The position numbers and the translations under genes were made by a program. Under the pieces are notes generated by a model. It ran no database searches. It saw only the letters and a program-made list of their open reading frames with translations, and was not told the origin of the DNA. A DNA stretch of 64,000 bases, from assembly GCA_001599915.1 (NCBI GenBank), contig BCIG01000011.1, positions 682,001-746,000 on the forward strand, given 5' to 3'. Below, piece after piece: positions 33,226 to 45,622 of this stretch (the first letter of the stretch is position 1; the number at the start of each line of letters is the position of its first letter). The stretch is from Symbiotaphrina buchneri. Lineage: Eukaryota; Ascomycota; Symbiotaphrinales; Symbiotaphrinaceae.

Positions 33226-35499
33226 ATGGCACAAAAGAGGAGCCGGGCTTTGTACGAAGCCGATCTGCAATCTAAGCAATCACCATATGTAGCTTATGGC
33301 ACGCCTCTACCACCATTGGATCCAGAAGTGCGAGATGACGGCTCATACGTACCAATATGGAAGCAAGAAGTAACGGATGAGCGAGGCCGGAAACGTCTTC
33401 ATGGCGCATTTACTGGCGGTTTCAGTGCTGGGTGAGCTCAGCCCGCAGTCTCTGCTGCTTAGTGCGTTGCTGACGGCTCGCTCAGATATTTCAATACTGT
33501 CGGTTCCAAAGAAGGCTGGACGCCGTCGACCTTTGTCTCCTCGCGATCGAACCGAGCCAAAGATGGCAAGCCCGGCGCTCAAGCCCGTCCTGAGGACTTC
33601 ATGGACGAAGAGGATCTTGCTGACATGGCCGAATCGCAGAAGCTGGAAACCTCAGACTCCTTTGCTGGCCTTGGAACCGCAGAGACCGGTGGGACACGCA
33701 GGGGGCTTTTGATGGATCTTCTGCGTTCAGACGGTGAAACGAAAGGCGTGCAGTTGCTAAAACGCATGGGCTGGCGAGAAGGCCAAGGCGTGGGTGCGAG
33801 GGTACGAAGGAGGGCTCGCTTGGACGATGAGGAAGAAACACATGACGCCGACGAACAGTCGAAGCATCTTTTTGCACCAGACAATCCACCGATGGTCACT
33901 CTAACTCGCAAGACCGATTACAGAGGACTTGGTTTCGAATCCGAACCTGGACTGGACAGACGAGCAATGTCCAATCCGGAATCCGGACCATCCATGGAAG
34001 AGGATGATGACGCGGAGGGCGTTGCCACAGGGCTCGCTCGGACTGATCAAAAATCCGCAAAGAAGCAACACCGCGGCGGATTTGGGGTGGGAGTCTTGAA
34101 TGATACAGGCTCAGACGAGGAAGACCCCTACGAGATCGGGCCTCGAATCTCCTACAGTCGTGTGATTGGGGGGGACAAGAAAAAGAAAAAGGACAAACGA
34201 CCAGAAGTTGGAAAGCCATCTTTCGGTAGTGCGAATCCGCTAGTGGCGGCAAAACCAGTATTCATTTCCAAGAAGCTGGCGAAGACTAAAGGGGCGGCCG
34301 GTTTTCGAAAATGTCATGATGGCCGACTTCCATTAGAGGGCTTTGTCCTTGCAATTGATACAGGGAATACAGCAAGCCCTCTTGATGAGAACAGGCAGTA
34401 TGCGCCCCCTGAACTTCCGAAAGACTGGACTCCGTCCAAGCTGTCCGAGACCTCCGGAAATGGGGGTCCATATCGCTCCTCTGCAGATGCCGCCAGGGAT
34501 TCGGCCCTGGATCCGAGGAGTCGCGCATCGTTGCTAGGTGAAGAGCAGCTTCCCGGGAAGTCGGTTTTTGACTTTCTCACTCCGGCTACACGGGATCGCA
34601 TAGCGGCCGTTTCCGGGAAGAACAATCTCCCTAGAGGTCTGGGAGAAGCTCCCCCGCCAGGATTTGCGTCGGACTCTGCAGAGAAAGAGAAGGATCTGAT
34701 GGCTATCATCCCAAAATTAGAGAAGGATATCGCATTAAAAGCATTAGGACGAGGCATCGGCGGATGGATGCCTTACGCGGATGATGAGAAGAAGCGCTCG
34801 CGGTATAGGGCGTTCCTCGAACGAGCAGCAGGTATCAGGGATATTGCCATCCCTGAAAGAGCTGAAGGGCAGTCTAAGGATGATTGGATCAAGGAACTTC
34901 GAGAATTTGCGCATGCGGCGGAGATTTTCAAACCTATGACCGGGCTCATGGCAACTCGCTTTACTTCTGCATCCTCCCAAACGAAGAGTGTCTCGGATGT
35001 TTCTGATAAAGGCGATGATACAGACGCGGTACTCCGGACAGTTGCCGCTAAACCGGAAGATCCAGCAGAAGCAGCGGCTAAGGTAGGGATGTACGGTCCT
35101 ATGACACGGTCGGTACACCAATTCTACCCCACGAGGCTCCTCTGCAAAAGGTTCAACGTGAAACCTCCCGCTCATGTCCAGCTTGATCCGGGAGCATCGA
35201 TGGATGATTCAAGCGCTGCGTCTGGGGCAGGTGCCGCTACTCGTGATCCAGACATGCGACCCAGCGCTCTGCCAAATTCCAAGCTTGAGCTCTTATCGAA
35301 GGATACTTTGAATGAGCTTCTTAAGGAGTCCGGAGGACGATATTTGCCGACTCCGTCCACCGCGGATTCTGTCACAGAAAAGTTGCCGGTCCAGAGAACT
35401 GTTGTCGTGGATGCTGAGCGTAATGATGCGCTTGAAGGTGACAGGGCAGGCGAGGCTGTTTTCAAGGCAATATTCGGGAGTGATGACGAGGATGAGTGA
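33226..35499 (+). CDS. G-patch domain protein, GPATCH1/TGH family
   Basis: Spliceosome-associated protein family (human GPATCH1, plant TOUGH). Exon 1 (33226-33431) and exon 2 (33486-35499) flank a 54-nt intron with a CTGAC branch and give 739 residues. The family N-terminus is clear: [20 protein letters not shown], then [21 protein letters not shown] and the block [20 protein letters not shown] across the splice. A G-patch lies at residues about 145-170 ([20 protein letters not shown]). Later conserved pieces include [25 protein letters not shown]-like [15 protein letters not shown], and FMSVSKTHQFYP-like motifs in [20 protein letters not shown] (about residue 595-615). The C-terminus is acidic (FGSDDEDE), as in orthologues. 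Role in pre-mRNA splicing is from the family. Confidence 0.9.
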
Positions 35500-36590
35500 T
35501 AACAAGAAATATGGCATGCAACTAGGAAGCACATCAAACAGTCCTATTCTCGTCTGCACCGCGTGATTAGAAAACAATGTCTGTGTTCATAGGAAGAGCT
35601 CAGCATGACTTTCAGATCATTTGTGCCTCAGACAGGTCTAGCTTGTTTGCCCTACAGGCAACATTATCTAATAACGTGTCGTGGCTCAGGCATCCTTAGT
35701 CCCTCGTAGTCTGCCGATAACTCCTACTTGGGAACAATGGGACCATGCCCATCGGAGACACGAGGTATAGCTCGTCCTGGCTGTCGGCCCGTCAGGCTGG
35801 GGTGCCTTTGTGACAACGTCAAGGCTACCTTACCTACTCTCACGAGACTTGGAAAGACATAGGTGACTAAGGAGGACCGGGCACCTCGCTCATTCATTAC
35901 GTCTGGCCTGACATTTACAGCACAGCTTTCAGCTCACTGTGACTTATGACAGGATGTCTGACAGCTCTAAGGTGCGCAGGGGCCATCTCTGGGGAGGAAT
36001 TGTCGCGGTATCAGATAGCCCAATAACACCTAATAATCTGTCTCCACCCCTTGAGCCAATTGTATCTGTACCTTAAGGTAGCTTTACGCATTCGGCACAG
36101 CTTGTGCCTTACCTAGCTAGGTAAGGTGCCTTACCTTACCTCCTTTGGTTCCTGTACCCTTACCACCCCAGGTACCTTAGCTGTACTCGTAGACAGTGCA
36201 CCACGTTTATTATTCACCCCGGTGTCAACCCCATCACGAAGCGCTTCCAACAACAGGGCTCGACGGTCCAGCCAAAGTTGCATCGGTCAACCGTCAACGC
36301 CATTGCCGCCGGCTCTTGTCGATACCCCTTTGGACCTGTGACGGCTCTCACTGTGATAAGGAAAGAGCGCGGCAACCGTATCTGATGTCCGCATGGTACA
36401 AGCGAGCCTGTGTCAACAACACCGACCTTCTATGAAAGGGTGCTGAATGCTGATCCCTCAGGAGAAATCAATTGACTCCAAGCATCATCATCGACCCCAC
36501 CCAAACCAGACGAGACGGTGTCATCAGTGGGCCTAAACAGCCACATTTATTTTGTGCTCATAGGCCTTCAGATCGGCTCGTTTCGTCACG
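35500..36590. other. Intergenic region upstream of KIN1
   Basis: About 1.1 kb between two plus-strand genes. Contains GGTACC-family units at 36068-36180, including a perfect 20-bp palindrome. Small plus frames near 36126-36435 and 36472-36807 lack support. Confidence 0.5.
36107..36126. repeat. Perfect 20-bp palindrome
   Basis: CCTTACCTAGCTAGGTAAGG is its own reverse complement with no loop. It uses the same CCTTACC/GGTAAGG words as the other intergenic clusters and is flanked by GTACCTTAAGGTAGC (36068) and AGGTACCTTAGC (36170). About 470 bp upstream of the KIN1 start. Confidence 0.85.
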
Positions 36591-39500
36591 ATGTCGGCCA
36601 TGCAGCCAACAGCGTCTGCAGTCACTCGCAGCCATTCTTCCTCTCGCCGTAGTCAATCATATTCGATGCCGGTGGCTGATCGACCACATCGGACGCAATC
36701 CGCGAGCGGGCGGCCTGCAACAGGCACAGTCCCTCATCGGTCTGATTCACAATCCCAGGCGTACAACCGCCCACAGCCTCCTCCACAGACGAACCTCGGC
36801 AATGTAGCCAGGAGAGATTATGAGAACTCGAACCTTGCGCGGCCGCCGTCATCCCGTCGGAGCACATCGCGGGACGGATCCTATGCACAGGTCCCAGCTA
36901 GAACAGAATCCACTAGGAGCACACACCGGAGTTCTTCTAGGTCCGGGCACGTACGGTACACATCGGAAACTCCCCGGCCTATCCAAGGTGGCACGAATGG
37001 AGAGACATCGCACATACAACAACCTCCTCCGACTATGGATCCTTCGAGAATCCCTCCTAGTAGCAGTGGTTCTGGGAAAAGACGGACTACCATCGAGACG
37101 CAGACCGGGACATGGGCCCTAGGAAAGACCATTGGTGCAGGCAGCATGGGAAAGGTCAAGTTGGCACGGAACATTGAGGATGGAGAACAGGTCGCTGTGA
37201 AGATCGTGCCCCGTCAGTCCACCGACGAGCACCATAGTGCCCGCGATCGTGAGCGCGCAGACCATTCCAAAGAGATACGAACAGCAAGGGAGGCAGCAAT
37301 TGTCACCCTGCTGAATCATCCTTACATCTGCGCTATGAGGGATGTGGCTCGCACCCACTTTCACTGGTACATGTTGTTCGAATATGTGAATGGTGGGCAA
37401 ATGCTCGACTACATCATCTCCCACGGGAGGTTGAAGGAGAAACAGGCGAGGAAGTTTGGACGGCAGATCGCAAGCGCTCTTGATTACTGTCACCGAAACA
37501 GCATTGTTCACAGGGACCTAAAGATCGAGAACATACTCATCAGCAAAACCGGGGATATAAAGATCATCGACTTTGGTCTTAGTAATCTCTTCTCGCCGCG
37601 CAGCCACTTGAAAACTTTCTGTGGCAGTCTCTACTTCGCAGCCCCAGAACTACTACAGGCGCGCCAGTATATTGGTCCAGAGGTTGATATATGGAGTTTT
37701 GGCATCGTGCTTTATGTATTGGTTTGTGGAAAGGTGCCGTTTGACGACCAGAGCATGCCTCAGTTACATGCAAAGATCAAGAAAGGAGTTGTCGACTATC
37801 CCTCTTGGCTTACTGCTGGTACGTTCTAATCGGTATACTGGGTCATTTTGCTAATGTCGACCCAGAATGTAAAAATCTCATCTCCCGAATGCTGGTGACC
37901 GAACCCAAGAACCGTGCCACATTGCAAGAGATCATGAACCACCCATGGATGACGAAAGGCTTCAATGCACCCCCGGAGAATTTCCTTCCGCACCGTGAGC
38001 CCCTTCAACTACCACTTGATCCTACAGTGATCGAGAAGATGACCGGCTTCGATTTTGGACCGCCAGAGTTTATAAATGCTCAACTCACGAAAATTATCGA
38101 GTCTGAAGATTACCAGCAAGCAGTCCGTGTTGCAGCACGGGAGCAGGCGATGCAAGTACCAGGTCCTGACAGGAGAAGAGGAGTTTTCGACTTCTACAAA
38201 CGTCGCAATTCCACGACCAGCAGAGATACACTTACCAACCCCTCGGCGGAGGCGTTACACCTGGGTACAGACCCAATTAATGCCTTCAGCCCGTTAATCT
38301 CCATCTATTACCTCGTACGGGAAAAGCAGGAACGAGAACGAATGGAGACCAATCCGGGTGCGCTTGCTATGCCGAGATCCCCTGGAGCAGAACCCCTCAA
38401 GATCCCAGATCTCCCGGCACCGGAAGCGGCTCATACAAATGCTACAAGTTATGAACTTCCTGGTGAGGCTGCGACAGGTGGCCGCTCGAGGCCTCGTGCG
38501 AGAACGCATGGGGAAGATGATGTTGCCGAAGGACTGAAGACTATGAAGCTCGAGCAACCACAAACGGCGCAAACCCCTGCTATCGTCACACCAGCACATG
38601 AACAATCTACAAAGAAGGAGAGCACAGCAGCGGGGCTTCTCAGGCGGCTAAGCACCAGGAGACACCGCGAAACAGATCGAGAGAGATCAAGCAAGCAACC
38701 TCTACCTTCAGTAGCTGTGCAGCCGCCGAACGAGTTGGCAGCCTCTCCGAGGAAGAGCTTCAGTGTGCGCCGGACTCGAGATAGGGAAGTCCCTACCACC
38801 ATGCTACATCCCGGTGGAAGTCAACCACAGCACCAGGACTTGCTTGCACCTCATGGAGACTCTAAAGGCAAGGCTCTTGGAAGGTCTACGAGTGTCAATT
38901 CAGCCGATTTCAGAAGACGCCAGGCTCGCAGGGGAGCTTCCGAAGGGGGTGCCAACATAGCTTTAGCAGAAGGGTTGACCAGCGGGTCTGACCGCTCGAG
39001 CATAGGTCGGCAAGTACCACAAGCGACGGAATCTGCAGCGCCAGAACAAAAGCCGACCGCGAATCCTCGCACCGCTACCTCTCGTACTAAATCCCTCGGA
39101 CACGCCCGCCGTGAAAGTATTCAAGCTCGGCGGGCACGAAGAGAAGAAGCACGAGAGGCTAATGTTCCTGAAGAGACGGATCAGGACTTAGCAGAGGCCA
39201 GCGAGGACCCCGGAAAAGTGGACAGCTCTGAAAACCTCAAGCCTGTTTTCTTGAAGGGGCTTTTCAGTGTATCCACGACGAGTACTAAACCGCTCTCTTT
39301 CATTCGTTCTGACATCATCAGGGTGCTGAGGCAGCTCAATGTGGAATATGTCGAGATCAAAGGAGGTTTTAGCTGTTACCATGCTCCAAGTATTGACCTG
39401 CACAAGGTTGCCGACGCTGGTGCTGCAAGTCAAGAAAAGCAGAGCATACAGAACACCAACCACAGGCGACGGATCAGTTTTGGTGGTTTGATTGGCGGTG

Positions 39501-39826
39501 ACAAGGAGCGTGAGCAGCTCAGAGAAGAAGATCGATCACCCGGGACGAAATATCCTGGCCGACGAAGAGAAGGCGACACGAGCTTCACGAACTCGGAAGA
39601 GTCCGATGAAGAAAATGGGAGGCACAGTGCAGGGGTACGAGCTCCTGGAGAAACCTCCACGCATGTGCAGACCGATCTGGGAGAAAACATGGTGCTGAGA
39701 TTTGAGATATTTATTGTTAAGGTGCCCTTGCTAACATTATACGGAGTGCAATTCAAGAAAGTGGCGGGAGGCACGTGGCAGTACAAAAACATGGCGCAGA
39801 AGATCCTGAATGAACTCAGGCTTTGA
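36591..39826 (+). CDS. KIN1: KIN1/PAR-1/MARK-family Ser/Thr protein kinase
   Basis: Kinase linked in fungi to polarised growth, secretion and cell-wall/septum organisation. Exon 1 (36591-37818) and exon 2 (37866-39826) flank a 47-nt intron and give 1062 residues. Residues 1-170 are disordered (Ser, Arg, Gln). The kinase domain spans about 174-440: [14 protein letters not shown] (182-195), VAVKIV with Lys204, [41 protein letters not shown]. The intron falls near the domain end. A long disordered region rich in Arg and Ser follows (residues about 560-860). The C-terminal end is a KA1 domain (about 960-1062; [71 protein letters not shown]), which binds acidic phospholipids in this family. Confidence 0.95.
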
Positions 39827-40625
39827 ACGGCTGGAGGTGGCCAGTCGTTCAATCATATGGACCCCCATGGTCCTCCTTTTTGTGTGGGCGGGCTCCGCAT
39901 AGAATCCGGATGAAGATTGAAGGACGAATCACGACTCACGAAAATACTCTACGACAGCTTTTCTTTCAGAGAATGGTCGGCATGGCCTCTGCTGTTGTCA
40001 ATCTTTCATATGCATACATTCATGCTTAGCACTATTTGCTTGTTTTGAGATCCGCGGTTGTGTACCGATAATGTGGTCTTGCTGAAGAAGTCTACTGGGG
40101 CTTCCAAGGGTTGGTAATCCTGGGTTTAGGGGCCCTGTAATAACGGTGATAGTCAGCTAAATAAAACCGAAGGAGGTTGATTGCCGCCCCGTGTCCGTGA
40201 ATGGGTCACCTTAAATACCTTATCTTCCCTGGCAAGGCTGGCAGGTGATGCGATTGATGGACTTCCTCTCCTGCAAGTGGACCTTGGCACGGGTACGGGT
40301 CGGTAAGGTAGGTGATAACTCGGGTAAGTTACCTAAGGTAAGGTACCTTAGGTAAGTAAGGTCTGAGCCATCATGGTAGCCTGTACCTCGTACTCCGTAC
40401 CGTATCTGCCATTTGGAATTCCCCCACCGCACCGCACCGCACTGTACTCCACTCCCACCGAACTCATCCCAGCTGCCTTTCCGTCCTTGACCTCAACCAC
40501 ACACGACTGTGCCAACTTGCACACATGGATGCATGAAACCTTCCCTCATCCAACTCAGCTAAGCTGCCAGTTTGTACAAGCAAGAGCGGACGATCCCGAC
40601 GCCGGTACGCTTCCCGGAATTCACC
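39827..40625. other. Intergenic region upstream of CAF40
   Basis: About 800 bp between tandem plus-strand genes. The central part (40290-40365) carries GGTACC-family inverted repeats; the last 200 bp before the ATG is C/A rich, like a fungal leader. Confidence 0.5.
40329..40355. repeat. 12-bp inverted repeat of the GGTACC family
   Basis: Arms TTACCTAAGGTA and TACCTTAGGTAA are exact reverse complements around AGG. Further GGTAAG and GGTAGG words flank it from about 40301 to 40365. It is about 270 bp upstream of the CAF40 start. Confidence 0.85.
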
Positions 40626-41900
40626 ATGTTACAATCACAGCATATTTTCTCCCATCAACACCAATATCCACAGCATGACCCTTCATGGGTCCATCAGCAG
40701 GGCCACCATCAACAGCAGTACTCACATCAGGCCGCTCAGCAACATGCCCAGGCACAAGCCACCGCTGCGGCCAATGCTGCGGCGCACCAAAGACATTACA
40801 ACCAAAACGCCGTCAATAGCAACAATATGGCCCTCGAGCTTCGATCCGATGCCACTCCAGGCATGGGCCCCTCAGAAGGGAACCTGAGCGAAGAAAACAG
40901 GAGAGTATTGGGTTGGATCGCAGACCTGATGAATGCCAACACGAGGGAGGCGGCTCTGCTCGAGCTGAGCAAAAAGCGGGAGCAGGTTCCGGAGCTTGCC
41001 TTGATCCTATGGCATTCTTTTGGTAGGCCTATGATGTTATAACTTGTCTGTATCGCTTGTTGATACAGATATATCCACAGGTGTTATGACATCCCTGCTC
41101 CAAGAAATCATCTCGGTCTATCCTCTCCTGAATCCTTCCCAGCTGACAGCGGCTGCTTCGAACCGGGTTTGCAACGCCTTGGCTCTTTTACAATGCGTGG
41201 CATCACACAATGACACGCGGCAATTGTTCCTTGCTGGTTCGTTGCAATCCTCTCAACAGACTTTGTTTTACTTGCTGACGGCGCTTCCAGCGCATATCCC
41301 ACTTTTCCTGTATCCTTTTCTGAACACGACCTCGAAATCCCGCCCGTTCGAGTATTTACGTCTTACGTCTCTAGGCGTAATCGGTGCTCTCGTCAAGAAC
41401 GACTCATCTGATGTCATTAATTTTCTTCTGACCACGGAAATCATACCCCTCTGTCTTCGGATCATGGAGACGGGCTCCGAATTGAGCAAGACGGTCGCAA
41501 TTTTCATAGTCCAGAAGATCTTGCTTGATGATGTGGGATTGGCTTATATATGCCACACCTACGAGAGATTCTATGCCGTCGGAATGGTTCTCAGTAATAT
41601 GGTAGCCCAGCTGGTGGATCATCAGACTGTTCGTCTGCTCAAACATGTTGTGCGGTGCTTCCTCCGGTGAGTGTGCGAGAGACTTCTGAGATTTTCAGAC
41701 AGGGATCTAATGCCTGCGTTAGGCTGAGCGACAATGCTCGGGCACGGGAAGCTTTGCGGCAGTGCCTCCCAGAGCCTCTGCGAGACGCCACTTTCTCGTC
41801 GGTCCTCAGGGGTGATGCTGCTACTAAGCGGTGTCTTGCTCAACTGCTCATCAACTTGTCCGACAATGTTGTCGATGCACCGAACAACCAGGGCATGTGA
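40626..41900 (+). CDS. CAF40: CCR4-NOT complex subunit Caf40/Rcd1 (CNOT9)
   Basis: Armadillo-type adaptor of the CCR4-NOT deadenylase complex that shortens poly(A) tails. Four exons, 40626-41022, 41081-41236, 41291-41666 and 41723-41900, give 368 residues. Residues 1-90 are Gln, His and Ala rich ([17 protein letters not shown]), a common fungal extension. The ARM core starts at about residue 95 ([39 protein letters not shown]) and continues [54 protein letters not shown] and [19 protein letters not shown], all diagnostic. Intron 2 (54 nt) is stop-free and a multiple of three; it is called as an intron because FLAAHIPLF matches the family. Intron 1 has a second in-frame acceptor 12 nt upstream. 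Confidence 0.95.
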
Positions 41901-42840
41901 GAGGGGACCACTGACACGGACGGGCTGTAATGTGCAATCTTACTTTTATTTATTTCTGATAGAGCATTCACATTGGAGCATCACGACGGTTATCGGGCTG
42001 GATCATATATCTGGAGAAACGGACTTGCGATCGGTTTTTAGCTCGATGATGCCTGAGAGGGTTACGTCTACCATGGAAATACTATTGCACGGTGGTTGGA
42101 ACGAGGTGTTATAATGGGTCTACCACGTCCATCTCCTTGGAAGAGTGGCTAATCTCTCGCCGGCACTGGTTGGAGTCTTCCCTTTCCCTTTATCTTTTCA
42201 TCTGACAAGGCGAATCGGCATTTACGGGCAAAATAGGTGTAGACTAGCGCGTCGCTCTCTTGTTCGTCCTTTAGGCAGCATGTAATAAACGCAATGCTGC
42301 TGGCGATTTACGCGTGTACAGTAACACAGAATGGTGATCGATGAGAAGACGTGGAAAGGAACTGTAGAGTCCGGTCCAAAGCGCAATCTCTGCGGGTTCC
42401 TTGTGGCCATCACTACCAGTAGCAAGAGCCCTGATGACTCACCAAGCCGGTCCCCTGGCTTCTTCAATCTGCAGAGGCCTCTCTCCATCCACCACTTCCA
42501 CCTATTTAGTCTGACTCGCCTGTTGTATCAGCCAGTGATGTTTCCAAATTGCGCCTCGTGGATGAAAGAACGTCGTCCTTGCATTGCAGGTGACTATGAA
42601 AACTCCTCCCCAGCCTCTTTGGTGGTTCTACTCAAAGAAAATCCTGCGGCTTCTCTGACATTTATGACCCCGTTTGCCACATTGGGGGCTTATCCAAACC
42701 CCATAACGCCAACTGAAACTGCACACCCTTATGGACACCGAAAATGCGCGCTCTCCGTTTACCGCCTCCGAGTGGGTCCATTACCATTAGGAATTACTGC
42801 GTGTGCAAATCCACCGCCCGTTATAATAGTATCCCCCTTT
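41901..42840. other. Convergent intergenic region
   Basis: About 940 bp between CAF40 and the next minus-strand gene. A plus frame at 42331-42846 stays open for 171 codons but has no recognisable content. A TGACTCA at 42435 is probably chance, being downstream of both genes. Confidence 0.45.
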
Positions 42841-43772
42841 TCATGATGTCTCATCTTCTGCTGCCACCGCCTTGGGAGGTTCTGACTTTTTGCGATCCAT
42901 GTCGCCTAACTCAGCCCCTTGTCCGCTTTTCCCTCTTTTGCGCCCTGTAAGGCTGAAGCCATGATGACCGCCACTCGAACTAGGTCTGCCCTCGGCTGAT
43001 GGCTGGCTATCGCCGGAGTCGCCGAATCGGGAGAATATGCCCCTCTTCTTAGGTTTGTTTGTCTCATCATTCAAGCCGACTTCCTCGAAGCCTTCTTCGT
43101 CTACTGGCCGTGGCGCATCGACCTTCCTGTCCGTGGCGGACTTCGGAAAACGCATGAAGCGTGAATCAAGGCTCTGTCGCGGCGGTGTCATATCCGTTTG
43201 CATCACCGGTGACCGAGCGGAAATATCCTGCCAAATGTCAATAGCCTATCTGGGTACGCTTCAAGACTAGACCCACAAATGAACGGCGATAAGACTCAAA
43301 TGATTCGCGAGATATGTTAAAAGGTTCATTTTCATTGAGCACACTTCGGTGGTTCGAGGATTGTGAGCCATTGGAGCGGTGCCAGAACGGCTTCTTTTCA
43401 GGGGGCGAGGGCTGTGACAAGACAATTTCAGCAGAAGGACAAGCACACGGGGACACAGGGCTGCACTTACAGGAAGGTAGACGCCGCCGTCAACCACTAC
43501 AGTCAGTTCCCAAGTTAGCTCTCGGATCATCGCGAGGGGTGCCAGCAGATCACAGGCCCCTTGCACTACCCCGGAAGGTTACTCGTACCGCTCATTTTGA
43601 ACTCGTTCGGCTCTTCATTGCTGCGAACGCTTATAGCCGGTGTATGAGGCGGCTTGACCGCGTCCTGTCCGCCCTGCCCCTCCGTGCCGCCGTACGGACC
43701 TGCGGGGCGATCTATCTCGGCCACCGGCTCCGCGGGGCCAGGTGCCTTTCGGAACGGATTGCGCAATGGCAT
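42841..43772 (-). CDS. Conserved fungal protein of unknown function
   Basis: Four exons, 43772-43589, 43496-43471, 43411-43277 and 43227-42841, give 243 residues starting MPLRNPFRKAPGPAEPVAE. The second exon is only 26 nt and supplies VVDGGVYLP; it is bracketed by good splice sites and keeps frame. The protein looks disordered and phospho-rich: KKPFWHRSNGSQSSNHRS, ENEPFNISRESFESYRRSF, EEVGLNDETNKPKKRGIFSRF, HHGFSLTGRKRGKSGQG. These short blocks look conserved, with basic/Ser kinase-type sites, but I know no domain. No signal peptide or membrane segment. Existence is well supported by four consistent splices; function cannot be assigned. Confidence 0.75.
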
Positions 43773-45622
43773 GTCTTCTTTCTTTTCTTTTTGGCAGCGT
43801 AAGTGGAGGTCGTCGACGGCAGTCGTAAGCCGCAACCGAATATCTATTGTGCTGGACGTATGAAGCGTAGTCGTGTCGCGAGCTCAATAAGCCATGGCAC
43901 GCCGTGGGGTAATCACCTTCTAACGATGATGTCGGAGCGAAGGTGGAGCTAGCGCGGGACGGCAATGATCTCAGAACCGGATTGATGGACTCGAGCGGCG
44001 GTAATTAGAATGGCAGAATCGGAAAAGATGTAGGCCGCGGTAGCGATGATGCTAATGAGCAGTATGGTGACAATTCAATGCTGGGGCAGCGACAGGGTCG
44101 TGAAAGTGAGGGATGTTTTGACTTCCAAGAGTTGATTCGATCCCATCCGGTCAATTGATTGACTGCATCCGATGGGCTGTGGCTGTGGCTGGATCTGGCA
44201 ACGGAACGGTCGGATCTTGGCATTAGAGACAGTGGAATGGGTAAGGTAAAGTACGATACGGAACATGTACTGCGTAATGTAATGTAAGGTGCTGGTATCA
44301 TTACTCAACGTCCCACTTGATGTTTAGAAGTCCATATCACCGATCAGTCCGTCAGTCTGTAGAGTGCCATACCCAAGGTCGATACGACTTCTATCGTTGA
44401 TCACTTATAGATCGAACGTATTTAGGTTATTCTCTATACTTCCATAGCGCGGAAGAGGGCCACCTCCTTCATGACGCCATTCAAAGTTCTGTATTCTGGC
44501 CCTGGCAAGCATGACCCCCAAGGCCTTGGAGTCATGGTACCTGCTTTTCTTGCTCGATGGTGCCCTTCTGTTCAGATCTAGGTGTCATCGCGTCTATCGT
44601 TCCGCTACCTCTTCCTGATACTCAGTGATGCGTCGAGTGACGCTATCAGTCCCCAGTGAGACTTCTGGACTATTAACCTGCATCATCAGATACGTGTACA
44701 CACATATATCCGTATGCTTAATCTCCTTTCCCTAGTCCTTCTTTATCTTCAGACCAAGTCAACGCTGATTGGCCCGAGGAGTCTCTGTTGGTGAATCCCA
44801 TCTGTTGTAATGTTGATCCTTATGTCCGTATTCCTCGAGGCAGCTCCTCTCCATGGGCTGTAAACTCCCATCTGGGATAGCCACTTCTACTCCTCTCCGA
44901 AAATGGGTCCAGTACAGTCTTGCGGGGCGTCCTTTCACCGTCCAGTGCAGAGTCTTGAGCAAGCATACCGTTCCATTCTGAGAGGTTGGGCATGCTCAAG
45001 ACTCGTCTTCTCGCCTTGAGTCATCTAACTCCAGGACCAGAATATATGCCTAAGGTAGTGGCGACCCCAGGTGGCATCGAGCATGCATGTAACAATCGAC
45101 CAATGGCGTCGCAGCATCATATTTTATCGTTTGTTATATCTCCAATTAACTCGCGACTCTCAATGTTATTCCCTTCTGTTCATGGTACTCCCATTGTTGC
45201 GGTACCACTGTTCCAGCTTTGAGTTCCTGCATCACTTTGCCAGCTTGTTTTCTGCAACCTCTCCTGCACAAAGCAGAGAATCAGTGGTCTCTCTAGCTAC
45301 GTCGTGTGGTGTGCAAGGTCAGCGGCCGTTAGTGGTCCCTTCTTGTTTTGGTTCCTTCCTACAGGCAGCCATAGTGCAGACAGGCGGTCAGGTACCGTTA
45401 AAGCACGTAGGTCTGTCACTTACCTCCAGCTCCCCAGCGTCTCAGCATCCTCAACCGACGCTCGTTTCCTTTCTCCTGTCTCCTTCGCTTCTTTTCATTA
45501 TTCCGTATGACCTAAGCGTGTTCCTAACCTTCGATTTTGCTTATGCCAAGCGCTTGATCGCAGAGCCCTGGCCTGCCTTCTCACTGGCTTATGAGACAAT
45601 ATCCTACACGTCATTCGCCAAA
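43773..45622. other. Long divergent intergenic region
   Basis: About 1.85 kb between the divergent unknown gene and the membrane-protein gene. The right 550 bp is pyrimidine rich and stop-free in the frame of the downstream start codon. A short inverted repeat lies at 44951-45003. Minus frames at 43615-43965 and 44005-44308 have no family signal. Confidence 0.45.
44951..45003. repeat. 11-bp inverted repeat
   Basis: AGTCTTGAGCA (44951-44961) and TGCTCAAGACT (44993-45003) are exact reverse complements 31 bp apart. It is about 620 bp upstream of the membrane-protein start. No known family. Confidence 0.6.

Noticed and set aside
33005-33292. Plus-strand frame before the GPATCH1-like start
   Set aside because: Overlaps the real first exon in another frame and has no family signal.
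42435-42441. TGACTCA downstream of CAF40
   Set aside because: Lies between two convergent genes, so it is not in a promoter; about eight such 7-mers are expected by chance in 64 kb.
42331-42846. 171-codon plus-strand frame between CAF40 and the next gene
   Set aside because: No conserved content and it overlaps the end of the minus-strand gene; consistent with a chance open frame.
45083-45622. Long plus-strand frame upstream of the membrane-protein gene as a separate gene
   Set aside because: No stop separates it from the downstream start, composition is leader-like and no family is visible; kept only as a possible N-terminal extension.
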